34,202 bases of DNA from Syntrophomonadaceae bacterium (GCA_012839645.1 DUMY01000074.1:1-34202); one strand, 5' to 3'; positions 19,571-27,660 are shown, numbered from the stretch's first letter. The notes: generated by a model not told the origin, from the sequence alone. Numbers and translations: made by a program.

Positions 19571-20221
19571 ATGATGAAAAAGTCGATGATGGCTTTGTTA
19601 GTGCTGTTGTTAGCCCTGGCTGCTATAGGGGCTGGTTTTGCCCGCTGGTCAGATACTTTGCAGATCCGGTTGGATGCTGAATCGGGCAATCTGTCAGTGG
19701 GGGTAAGGTGTCTGGATTGCGGTAACCTGGGGCAGGAGCCCTGCCGCTGCAAAGAAAATGTGGAGCCTCCGGAAGGTGCGGAGTCGGAAGGTATGAAGTC
19801 TCCGGAAGATGTGAAACCTCCGGTTATCAGCTGCAGTACGGGTTCCCAGGTATGTAAGATTAAAGGGGTTAGCTATTACGAATATGTGGATATCAATATT
19901 CATTACAGCTGCGACTGCTGCAGCTGCCAAACCCCGTTCTGCAACCTGGAGATCGGCAACGAAGGGACGATCCCGGCCAGGATCAAGGACATTCATCTGG
20001 ATTGGTATGGCCAGGGAGGTTCTTTAAAAAAGTGGAAAGCTTACTTTCCCAATGGCGAAACGAGTAGCGGTGTTGACCTTGTTTCTTTGCAAGAGGCGGT
20101 CAATGCTGCCTTGCTGGAGCCAGAACAAACAATGCGCCTTGATTTGGAGTTTTCCTATGGTTGCAGTTCAGATACCTGTAGGATAAGGGTAGATTACAGT
20201 TTGTGGAACCGAAGGTTTTAA
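19571..20221 (+). CDS. Cysteine-rich TasA/camelysin-like protein with SipW-type signal peptide (copy 2)
   Basis: MMKKSMMALLVLLLALAAIGAGFARWSDTLQIRLDAESGNLSVGV; 13 Cys by my count; GTIPARIKDIHLDW parallels copy 1. Confidence 0.7.
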   Translation: MMKKSMMALLVLLLALAAIGAGFARWSDTLQIRLDAESGNLSVGVRCLDCGNLGQEPCRCKENVEPPEGAESEGMKSPEDVKPPVISCSTGSQVCKIKGVSYYEYVDINIHYSCDCCSCQTPFCNLEIGNEGTIPARIKDIHLDWYGQGGSLKKWKAYFPNGETSSGVDLVSLQEAVNAALLEPEQTMRLDLEFSYGCSSDTCRIRVDYSLWNRRF

Positions 20222-20310
20222 GTCTACACAAACGGGTTATTTTCGGTGCTGGAAGCAGAGTAGAGGCTGTCCAGTGGAATGAAAGCGATATTGGACCATG
20301 GCAGAAATAG
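20221..20310 (+). pseudogene. Remnant of a TasA-like C-terminus
   Basis: In-frame, no start: ...VIFGAGSRVEAVQWNESDIGPWQK*, resembling the copy 1 end IKIDVAQWNEVGPSPAQ*. Confidence 0.55.
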
Positions 20311-20325
20311 GGCATATTGATTTTA

Positions 20326-20367
20326 TTATGAATACAGGCAGGTTTTTTGCTCTGCCTGTATTCATAA
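20326..20367 (+). terminator. Long hairpin upstream of the signal peptidase gene
   Basis: TTATGAATACAGGCAG-gttttttgct-CTGCCTGTATTCATAA, 16-bp perfect stem. Confidence 0.65.
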
Positions 20368-20410
20368 ATTTGTCTGTATAAGCAGCAGAAACCGGGAATG
20401 AGCAAAAAAG

Positions 20411-21586
20411 GTGAGAGATGTGAACTGGAACTATAAACTACAGTGGAACTGGTTAGTTTTATTGGCAGTGGTACTCTGTGTTCCGTTGCTCTTAAATCTG
20501 GTTCTACCGCGCTTTTTTAATACGGTTAATATATCTTATATTATTCAACCTGCTTTTTGGGCGATGCTGGCTATTGTTACACTGCGCTTGCCGGGTACTA
20601 AGGGTTTAAGTAAAGCACGAATGCGTCCCTTCTTAATCAAATTTGCGCTGGGTGTCGCTGTTTTTCAAGTTTATTTGATGGTGGTGTCTGGGTTTCTTAA
20701 CGGTTTTGGTAAAAGCCCCTATTCGTTTACCATCAAATGGATTCTTATCAATCTGATTTATGTAGGGACAGCTCTTTTAGGGATGGAACTGAGCAGGGCG
20801 TGGCTTATAAACAGGATTCTGCGCAAGCCTTCATTTTTGCTTCCAGTATTAGTGGCTTTGCTCTACACCCTGATCAATCTTCCGCTGGGGCAGATACTTT
20901 CTTTGGGGAGCACACTGGAAGCATGGACAAGGTTCTTCGGTTCCACATGTCTTCCCTTGTCTATGGAGCATCTTCTGGCGTCAATTCTGGCTATGTGGGG
21001 CGGTCCACTCCCTGCCATAGCCTATAGAGGGGTACTACAAGCCTTTGAGTGGTTCAGCCCCGTTCTTCCCGATCTCAACTGGGCGATGAAGGCTCTCGTC
21101 GGTACGATTGTCCCGGTGGTTGCTCTGGCTATCATCCAGGAATTTTATTCTTTTCAATTCACTCACCGTTGTAAGAAAAAAAGCGATGAAAAAGGGGTTG
21201 TCGGTACGGCGGTCTTCAGTATAGCCGCGGTAATTGCCATCTGGTTCGCATTAGGGGTTTTTCCTATACGGCCTGCGGTTATCTACAGTGGGAGCATGCG
21301 TCCATCAATTGAAGTAGGTGATATTGTTATAGTTGCTCAAAAAAACCCCAGTTTGCTCCAAGTTGGTGATGTGATTTCGTATAGGGTCAAAGATTCACCT
21401 ATTCCTACGGTTCACCGGCTGATTACTATAGAGGGGGATGGTTCTTATCAGGCTTTTATTACCAAAGGGGATGACAACAACCACCTGGATCAACCGATCA
21501 AACCTGAACAGGTGATGGGAAAAGTAGTGCTGAAAATACCCCGGGTGGGATGGGCTTCCATAGCCATCAGGAAATTTTTGATCTAA
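20411..21586 (+). CDS. SipW/ER-type (S26B) signal peptidase fused to a large N-terminal multi-TM domain
   Basis: C-terminal YSGSMRPSIEVGDIVIV, VGDVISYRV, TVHRLITIEGDGSYQAFITKGDDN; about 250 aa of polytopic sequence precede it. Confidence 0.88.
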   Translation: MRDVNWNYKLQWNWLVLLAVVLCVPLLLNLVLPRFFNTVNISYIIQPAFWAMLAIVTLRLPGTKGLSKARMRPFLIKFALGVAVFQVYLMVVSGFLNGFGKSPYSFTIKWILINLIYVGTALLGMELSRAWLINRILRKPSFLLPVLVALLYTLINLPLGQILSLGSTLEAWTRFFGSTCLPLSMEHLLASILAMWGGPLPAIAYRGVLQAFEWFSPVLPDLNWAMKALVGTIVPVVALAIIQEFYSFQFTHRCKKKSDEKGVVGTAVFSIAAVIAIWFALGVFPIRPAVIYSGSMRPSIEVGDIVIVAQKNPSLLQVGDVISYRVKDSPIPTVHRLITIEGDGSYQAFITKGDDNNHLDQPIKPEQVMGKVVLKIPRVGWASIAIRKFLI

Positions 21587-21598
21587 GGATGGGTAGAA

Positions 21599-21700
21599 TG
21601 GAAGTCGGAAGCAAGAGGTCAGAAGTCGGAATAGAAGCCAGAAGCCAGATATTGGTAATGGGAGATTGGAAGTGGGATAGATGTTGGAGCCGGAGGTTGG
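21599..21700. repeat. GGAAGTCRGAAG-type purine-rich degenerate repeat
   Basis: tggaagtcggaagcaagaggtcagaagtcggaatagaagccagaagccag.. ; same family at 489-530, 11901-11926 and 24001-24083. Confidence 0.55.
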
Positions 21701-21726
21701 TATTATAAGGAAAGGAATGGTATGGT

Positions 21727-22830
21727 ATGTGCCTGCGGAAGATGGGTTTAGGAAAGAAAACAAGGCTTTTTCTTTTGGTGATAGCGGGTCTATTGATAGC
21801 CCTATCTCTCTATAATATTTACAGGGTTTTTCAAGAACCGCTCATGGTTAATAAACATGTTCCGGTTTATAGTTTCCGGCATCAGGGGAAGATGGATTAC
21901 AGGGTACAGCTCAAACCCAATACCATTATCAGTGAGACTGAAATGGGTCCGGATAAAACCTACTACTCCAAATTGGTAAAATCGATTGACACGGATTTCT
22001 CATATCACTATACAGCTGATCAACCAGCGAAGCTGAAGGTTATTTATGGTGTTATAGCTGTTGTTGAGTCCCCCAAGATGTGGAAAAAAGAATTTCCCTT
22101 GGTTCCCGAAACCGTATTAGAGGACGAGGGCAAGACAATTTCTTTCAACAGGCCATTTTCCTTCAACCTCGAGTCCTACCAGGAGTACCTAAAAAACGCC
22201 AATGAACAACTGGGAGTAAGTGCCAAAGAACCCAGGGTTGTTATTCGGGCTGATGTCAATGTGGTGGCTGATTCCGCGGCTGGGAAATCCAGTGAGAAGT
22301 TAACTCCTTCTATGGAGATTCCCTTGGATTCAGGGGAGTTCAAGATTGGCGGCACTTTATCTCCCGAGGACTCCGGTGCTTTGACGGCAGCGCAGATGGT
22401 TCCCAACCCAGGGCTGTGGGAGAGGAAGATAAGAGCTGTTCTGTTCTTGGGAATATTGATTTTGCTAGGGGCTATCCTTCTGCTGCGGACTGAAGTGAAG
22501 GAGTCTGTACCAATCAGGGAAGTAGATTTAATCTGCAAGCAGTACAGTGATCGCCTGGTAAAAGCGGGTAAGGATTTTTTAGTTCCTGATGACCTAGTTT
22601 TTGTTCCACTGGATTCGATGGATGATCTGATCAAGGTGGCTGATGAGGCAGGCAAACCGCTTATTTTTCAGGATGCAGCTGCTCCTGATATGAAACCTAT
22701 ATGTTGTGTCCTTGATGGGTTAACTGTTTATAAATACATGATCACGGATTACGGGGGTGTTGCAGTGCAAAATAATATGGAGACTGTTTTACCATCAGGT
22801 GGCGAAGAGGTCTGGCAGCAAGAGACTTAA
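21727..22830 (+). CDS. DUF5305-like membrane protein
   Basis: TM near each domain boundary; YSFRHQGKMDYRVQLKPNTIISETEMGPDKTYYSKLVKSIDTDFSYHYTAD..KLKVIYGVIAVVESPKMWKKEFPLVPE; typical neighbour of SipW-type peptidases. Start may be internal ATG (MGLGKK). Confidence 0.75.
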   Translation: MCLRKMGLGKKTRLFLLVIAGLLIALSLYNIYRVFQEPLMVNKHVPVYSFRHQGKMDYRVQLKPNTIISETEMGPDKTYYSKLVKSIDTDFSYHYTADQPAKLKVIYGVIAVVESPKMWKKEFPLVPETVLEDEGKTISFNRPFSFNLESYQEYLKNANEQLGVSAKEPRVVIRADVNVVADSAAGKSSEKLTPSMEIPLDSGEFKIGGTLSPEDSGALTAAQMVPNPGLWERKIRAVLFLGILILLGAILLLRTEVKESVPIREVDLICKQYSDRLVKAGKDFLVPDDLVFVPLDSMDDLIKVADEAGKPLIFQDAAAPDMKPICCVLDGLTVYKYMITDYGGVAVQNNMETVLPSGGEEVWQQET

Positions 22831-22886
22831 AATTTACGATAGGTCACCGGGGGGTCCTCTGTGGCCGCTAAGGGGGCTTTTGCAAA

Positions 22887-23693
22887 ATGAACAGATCTGC
22901 CTGTGTCATGCTTAGTCTGTTGATTGCTTTTTCTTTGATGAATTGTGGGTTTACGAACTGGTCTAACCGCGTTTCAGATTCTACCACCCAGACCAGCAAA
23001 TTAAAATGGGGAATTACTAGCGATTCCGTTTCCCAAGGTGACCGGGGTCCAGATGTAACCTGTGAGCGTGGGTTGAAAAATGTCCGCCCTATTTCTGAGG
23101 GGAAGGATGTTGGTGCAACTAACCTCAATCTAAAGGATACCAACAAAGATGGTGCAATTGATACTTTTAATATTGAGGTTAGCAATGCCTATCCCTCTTA
23201 TTATAATAAGATCGAAATCGGGGTGAAGAATTTCGGCGAAATTGCCGTGAAGGTAGGCAGAGCGATCATCAGCTGGCAGGGAAAAACATTTACACTAAAG
23301 AGTGGGACCGTATATTACCTATACGAGGATGGAAAAATTGTGAATAATGTCACTGAGCCAGAGGGTGCGGTCTTCGAAATTCGCTGGACTGAAGGCTCTA
23401 AAAAGAATCAGTACCCAGGTGAAATTTTACCTTGTGCCCTTGAGTTTCATGTACTGCAAGGTGCATCCCAAAATAACTCTTACCGCTTCGGGGTTACACT
23501 GGCTGCGGAAGCATTGGAAGTTGTGGGATCGATCAGTGATGAGGTTGAACCAGAAAAGCCCAAGGGAATTGCGGCAGCAAAGTCTGCACTAATGCCGAGA
23601 ACAGGGGGAAACGCTCACCTCTTTTATCTTGTGGGTGCAGCGGCGGTAGTGTTTGGCGTTTGGTTGAGGCAAAAGGTTCAAGAGGATGATTGA
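22887..23693 (+). CDS. TasA/camelysin-like protein with a C-terminal LPXTG-like (MPRTGG) anchor (copy 3)
   Basis: MNRSACVMLSLLIAFSLMNCGFTNWSNRVSDST; SNAYPSYYNKIEIGVKNFGEIAVKV; C-terminus LMPRTGGNAHLFYLVGAAAVVFGVWLRQK. Confidence 0.7.
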   Translation: MNRSACVMLSLLIAFSLMNCGFTNWSNRVSDSTTQTSKLKWGITSDSVSQGDRGPDVTCERGLKNVRPISEGKDVGATNLNLKDTNKDGAIDTFNIEVSNAYPSYYNKIEIGVKNFGEIAVKVGRAIISWQGKTFTLKSGTVYYLYEDGKIVNNVTEPEGAVFEIRWTEGSKKNQYPGEILPCALEFHVLQGASQNNSYRFGVTLAAEALEVVGSISDEVEPEKPKGIAAAKSALMPRTGGNAHLFYLVGAAAVVFGVWLRQKVQEDD

Positions 23694-23767
23694 ACTATGT
23701 CTGCATTTGCTAAAAGTTATTCCTTTAGGGTGCCAGAATAGCTGTTTTCACCAGAAATATTTGTGGG

Positions 23768-23878
23768 GTGACTACGGTTAAATCCCACCTGCGCAGCATC
23801 TTTTGCAAACTAGGGATTAAGAAGCGTCATGAAGCGCAGACGATAGCCTTACAGGAGGGGTTATCTGACTTGAAGTAG
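23768..23878 (+). pseudogene. Truncated LuxR-type HTH C-terminus (relic of a second regulator)
   Basis: VTTVKSHLRSIFCKLGIKKRHEAQTIALQEGLSDLK*; shares exact CTACGGTTAAATCCCA with the intact gene (23772-23787 vs 18019-18034). Confidence 0.8.
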
Positions 23879-23949
23879 AGTAGTAGTCTAGTGGTAGACC
23901 TTTCTGTCTTAGAAATTGCCAGTTAGGTATTGATGTCAAGGTATTTTGT

Positions 23950-23981
23950 GAAGCCGGATTATGTCGGCTTCTTTGTTTTTT
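23950..23981 (+). terminator. Intrinsic terminator
   Basis: GAAGCCG-gattatgt-CGGCTTC-TTTGTTTTTT. Confidence 0.85.
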
Positions 23982-24000
23982 AGCCTAACTGAAAAATGGA

Positions 24001-24090
24001 GGCCTGATGCCGGAGGTCGGAGGTCAGAAGCTTGTAGGAACTGCTTCGTCTGGTTTCGCAATGCTTCCTGACTCCGGCCTCTGTTTTTTT
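24001..24090 (+). terminator. Repeat-derived inverted pair followed by T7 (possible second terminator)
   Basis: GAGGTCGGAGGTCAGAAGC ... GCTTCCTGACTCCGGCCTC then tgttttttt; arms are inverted copies of the GGAGGTCRGAAG repeat. Confidence 0.55.
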
Positions 24091-24224
24091 ATCTGCCGGT
24101 GCTGCCTTGGTGGCGTGGGTCTCTCAGGGAACCAACGAGCAGCTTATAATGTAATTTTTTATTAATACGGGATTAATTCGGACACCGAATGGGTTAATTT
24201 GCCTCCCTCCTTTATCCACCTTTC

Positions 24225-24260
24225 GGTCAATAGAAGTTGAGAAAATATAATGATAATTTA
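24225..24260 (+). promoter_or_regulatory. Upstream box shared with the tasA-like operon: GGTCAATAGaAGTTGAGAAA...TGATAA
   Basis: See 18530-18570; TTGAGA may act as -35. Confidence 0.55.
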
Positions 24261-24386
24261 TTGTGGCAGGTACAATTTGCTAATACTCAGAGTTTGTATT
24301 CCAGCATGATAGCACTGCCTGTGTCGGACGATATTGGTTTTGTGATCTAGATGTTTGACGGTGGAATAAGTATAGGAGGTAAAGTT

Positions 24387-24542
24387 ATGGCAGCTTTATT
24401 AAAAAGACTTTACCTGGGTGAAGAGGGGCAGGGGCTGGTGGAGTACAGTTTGATTCTGGCCTTGATAGCTGCTATGTGTTTTGTGGCTGTGCGTGAATTC
24501 GGAGTGATGGTTAAGGGGCTCTATGAGAAGGTAACATTTTGA
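24387..24542 (+). CDS. Flp/Tad-type pilin 1
   Basis: MAALLKRLYLGEEGQGLVEYSLILALIAAMCFVAVREFG; class III/Flp cleavage motif G-QGLVEY; SD aggaggtaaagtt. Confidence 0.92.
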   Translation: MAALLKRLYLGEEGQGLVEYSLILALIAAMCFVAVREFGVMVKGLYEKVTF

Positions 24543-24672
24543 GCGGTGTTTGCTGACTGAAGAAGTTTTTGTGTGCGGAAATAATAGGGAAACGGGTTAG
24601 GAATAGGTTAGGGAAATAATAGGTCGGGTCTTTCTATAAGGTTTAGGTTCTATGGAAAGGAGGTGTAAGTTG

Positions 24673-24831
24673 ATGGGATTCCTCAAAAAGCTTTATAAGG
24701 ATGAAGCGGGACAGGGGCTTGTGGAGTATGGGTTGATTCTGGCGTTGATCGCGGTGGCGGTTATTGCTACGTTACAACTTTTAGGTGGCAAAGTTAATGA
24801 TATATTTACAGAAGTAAAAGATAGCATGTGA
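24673..24831 (+). CDS. Flp/Tad-type pilin 2 (52 aa, below ORF-track cutoff)
   Basis: MGFLKKLYKDEAGQGLVEYGLILALIAVAVIATLQLLGGKVNDIFTEVKDSM*; SD aaaggaggtg upstream. Confidence 0.93.
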   Translation: MGFLKKLYKDEAGQGLVEYGLILALIAVAVIATLQLLGGKVNDIFTEVKDSM

Positions 24832-24903
24832 TTCTTAGTAATCACCCCCACATTTAAGTGTAATTGGGCCCGTTTCCCCTATTTTTCTTTTTGGAGGTTT
24901 CAA

Positions 24904-25437
24904 GTGACTATCTATAGCTACACAGCTTTAGCTGTCGCCGGATTGGCGGCAGGCCTTGATCTAAAAACACATAAAATTCCCAACTGGCTCACTTTCAGCG
25001 CAACTGCTGTGGGGCTGTGCCTCTATCTGTACTTGCAAGGCACCGCCGGTTTGCTCTCCAGCGCCAAGGGGCTTCTATTAGGGCTTGTGGTGTTCATCAT
25101 TCCCTTTGCCTTGGGTGGCATGGGGGGTGGGGATGTCAAGCTGATGGGTGCCCTGGGTGCTGTGGTGGGGGTGTGGGGTATTATTGAGGTCGCCCTTTTT
25201 GGCGCACTCTGGGGTGGGCTTTTATCGCTGCTGGCCATTTTGGTTAAGAGAAAGCCCGCGGTCCTGCGTAGGTTCAGCATCGGTCTCAAGATGCTGGTGA
25301 TCACCCAAGGCAGAGCGGGAAAGGAGTTTATGCTTCCGGGGGAAGATGTGGTTGAACAGGAGCGTGTCTATGTCCCTTACGGGCTGGCTATCTTTCTGGG
25401 AGTTGTGACCAGTTTACTGGTTGATATCTTACCATAG
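24904..25437 (+). CDS. cpaA: Prepilin peptidase CpaA/TadV (A24 family)
   Basis: AAGLDLKTHKIPNWLTF and GGMGGGDVKLMGALGAVVG; GTG start. Confidence 0.92.
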   Translation: MTIYSYTALAVAGLAAGLDLKTHKIPNWLTFSATAVGLCLYLYLQGTAGLLSSAKGLLLGLVVFIIPFALGGMGGGDVKLMGALGAVVGVWGIIEVALFGALWGGLLSLLAILVKRKPAVLRRFSIGLKMLVITQGRAGKEFMLPGEDVVEQERVYVPYGLAIFLGVVTSLLVDILP

Positions 25438-25454
25438 TGCAGGTGAGAGAGAAG

Positions 25455-25934
25455 ATGAAACCTAGTGTGAAGCAAAATCAGAGATTAAGGTGTGAACGTG
25501 GGCAGACCCTGGTGGAATTTGCGTTGATTGTTCCACTCCTATTGCTGCTGCTCTTTGGAGTTATTGAATTTGGTCGTGTTTTTCATGCTCAGTTAGTGAT
25601 TACAAATGCTGCCCGGGAAGGGGCAAGAAAGGCAGTTGTAACATCAGGCACTGATGCTGATGTCAGTAATGTTGTCAAAGATTCCATAGCAAATATGGTT
25701 GCGAGTTTGCATCCGGACCAGGTTCAAGAAAAGAATGTCAACGACATAACAAATGGTGCCCCTGAGGGCAATGCTATTTGGTACGCAATAGAATATGCAA
25801 GCGGTCGTAACGTTGGGGAACCTATAAAAGTGTATGTAAAAGGAAGAGTAGAAATAATTGTACCATTAATAAGCTCCATTATTGATGATCCGAAACCTAT
25901 GGCGACAGCGGTGATGAGGATTGAACAAAAGTGA
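25455..25934 (+). CDS. tadE: TadE-like minor pilin
   Basis: ERGQTLVEFALIVPLLLLLLFGVIEFGRVFHAQLVITNAAREGARKA. Confidence 0.9.
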   Translation: MKPSVKQNQRLRCERGQTLVEFALIVPLLLLLLFGVIEFGRVFHAQLVITNAAREGARKAVVTSGTDADVSNVVKDSIANMVASLHPDQVQEKNVNDITNGAPEGNAIWYAIEYASGRNVGEPIKVYVKGRVEIIVPLISSIIDDPKPMATAVMRIEQK

Positions 25935-25953
25935 AAAGGGAGGCCCTGGTCCA

Positions 25954-26949
25954 ATGAAAGTTAGGTGCGGCAACAGTTCGAAGACCGGGAAACTATGTAT
26001 TTTCCGGTTGCAGGATGAGCGGGGAGCAGTTCTTGTTTTCGTGGTAGCGGCATTAGTTGTTTTATTGGGATTAGTGGCCCTGGTAACAGATGTTGGCATC
26101 CTTTATTACTGCCGGTCACGCCTTTCTAATGCAGCAGATGCCGCTGCTTTGGCAGGGGTGAGAGAGTTACCTGGAGATGTTGAAAAAGCTCGTACTAAAG
26201 CAAAGGAGTATGTTGGTAAGAACGGTTTTTCAGATGTGGATCTAGACGGAGATCCCGTAGTTTCCCCGGATAATAAGTCTATAACAGTTAACCTCAAGCA
26301 TAACCAGGAATTATTCTTCGCCCGTATTCTTGGACGATCCAGCTCATATGTCGGCGCATCTGCTACTGCCAAGGTAGGTCTTTTGAAGGGTGGTAAAGGT
26401 GTTATCCCATTAGGCATAGATAATGATGGTTACCGGGAAGGTGAAGAAGTTCTTCTTAAGTGGGATTCTAAGTCCGAATTTGATGGTCAAATATATGGTG
26501 TGGATGATGGGCTGGTAAAAGGCTGGTTTGGCGCCCTTGATTTGGATAATATACAGGGTGGCGGTGCAGATGAATATAGAGAAAGGTTAATAAACGGTTA
26601 CGAGGATGTGCTTGAATGGGGGGATCCCATCATTACTGAAAACGGGAATATGATAGGCCCGACAGAAGAAGGAATTAAAGCAAGATGTGCGGGTCATGAA
26701 AAATGTACTTTTGATAACCACGAAGAGGGTTGCCCTCGGGTGGTAATAGTTCCCGTTTGTGAAGTGGTCAAAATCAAAAATAAAGTGGAAGATCTCAAGG
26801 TAATCGGTTTTGCTGCCATGTTTCTTGAATCGATTCCTGATAACAAAAACGAGGAAGTCCATGGCCGCTTTGTGAAGACAATACACCCAGGTGAGATGGA
26901 TGATACTGGGACTGATTATGGTGTTTATACTACGGCTTTAGTCCGTTAA
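25954..26949 (+). CDS. TadG-like pilus assembly protein
   Basis: DERGAVLVFVVAALVVLLGLVALVTDVGILYYCRSRLSNAADAAALAGVREL. Confidence 0.85.
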   Translation: MKVRCGNSSKTGKLCIFRLQDERGAVLVFVVAALVVLLGLVALVTDVGILYYCRSRLSNAADAAALAGVRELPGDVEKARTKAKEYVGKNGFSDVDLDGDPVVSPDNKSITVNLKHNQELFFARILGRSSSYVGASATAKVGLLKGGKGVIPLGIDNDGYREGEEVLLKWDSKSEFDGQIYGVDDGLVKGWFGALDLDNIQGGGADEYRERLINGYEDVLEWGDPIITENGNMIGPTEEGIKARCAGHEKCTFDNHEEGCPRVVIVPVCEVVKIKNKVEDLKVIGFAAMFLESIPDNKNEEVHGRFVKTIHPGEMDDTGTDYGVYTTALVR

Positions 26950-26979
26950 TTAACTGTTTAACAGGGGGGGGTAGAGGCA

Positions 26980-27657
26980 TTGAACCTTACTAACCGTACC
27001 GTTCTAATTATCGCTCTGGTTCTTGCTGCTGTGACAGGCTTTGTTGCTTTTTATTATCTTTCCCAAACTGCTGCTGCTGAGGATGCTGTTCCTGTGCTGG
27101 TGGCAGAGGTGGATGTAAGTGCAAACACGGTGATGAGTCAAGAAATGGTCAAGGTGCAGCAGATCCCTGCCAAATACGCTCACCCTCATGCACTGCGTAG
27201 CCCACAGGCGGTGAACGGGAAGATTGCCAAGGCACAGCTGTTGAAAGGTGAGCAGATTCTGAACAGCAAGATTACAGACCGAAAGCAGCCGGGGGATCGT
27301 TTTTCTTATAAGATTCCCGATAAGATGAGGGCGATGACCCTGGCTGTTGATGAAGTATCAGGTGTTGCGGGATTCCCCACTGTGGGAGATATTGTCGATA
27401 TCCTGCTGACCAAAGGAAAGGATGAAGGGGCAGTGACTACAACGGTCTTTCAGAACAAGGAAATCCTAGCAACCGGCAGTGTCAACGTGTCACAGGAGGA
27501 TGGGGAGCAGCGTATTGTTCCAACCGTTACTCTGTGTCTAACTCCGGAGGAAGCGCAGCAGATCAGTACCTATGAAAGCGCAGGAAAAATAAGATTTACG
27601 TTGCGTTCACCGGCAGATAAAGAGGTTGCTGCACTAGCACCTGCATCAGCACAGTAG
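26980..27657 (+). CDS. cpaB: Flp pilus assembly protein CpaB/RcpC (SAF domain)
   Basis: VLVAEVDVSANTVMSQEMVKVQQIP..., MRAMTLAVDEVSGVAGFPTVGDIVDILLT. Confidence 0.9.
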   Translation: MNLTNRTVLIIALVLAAVTGFVAFYYLSQTAAAEDAVPVLVAEVDVSANTVMSQEMVKVQQIPAKYAHPHALRSPQAVNGKIAKAQLLKGEQILNSKITDRKQPGDRFSYKIPDKMRAMTLAVDEVSGVAGFPTVGDIVDILLTKGKDEGAVTTTVFQNKEILATGSVNVSQEDGEQRIVPTVTLCLTPEEAQQISTYESAGKIRFTLRSPADKEVAALAPASAQ

Positions 27658-27660
27658 GGG

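Noticed and set aside
24095-24160. Short reading frame AGAALVAWVSQGTNEQLIM* as another gene relic
   Set aside because: No start, no convincing similarity to the neighbouring proteins; likely chance.
24260-24285. Possible sigma-54 promoter (TGGCAGGTACAATTTGC) upstream of flp
   Set aside because: Spacing between GG and GC is not the required 10 nt (12 or 8 by choice of GG); no enhancer-binding activator in the window.
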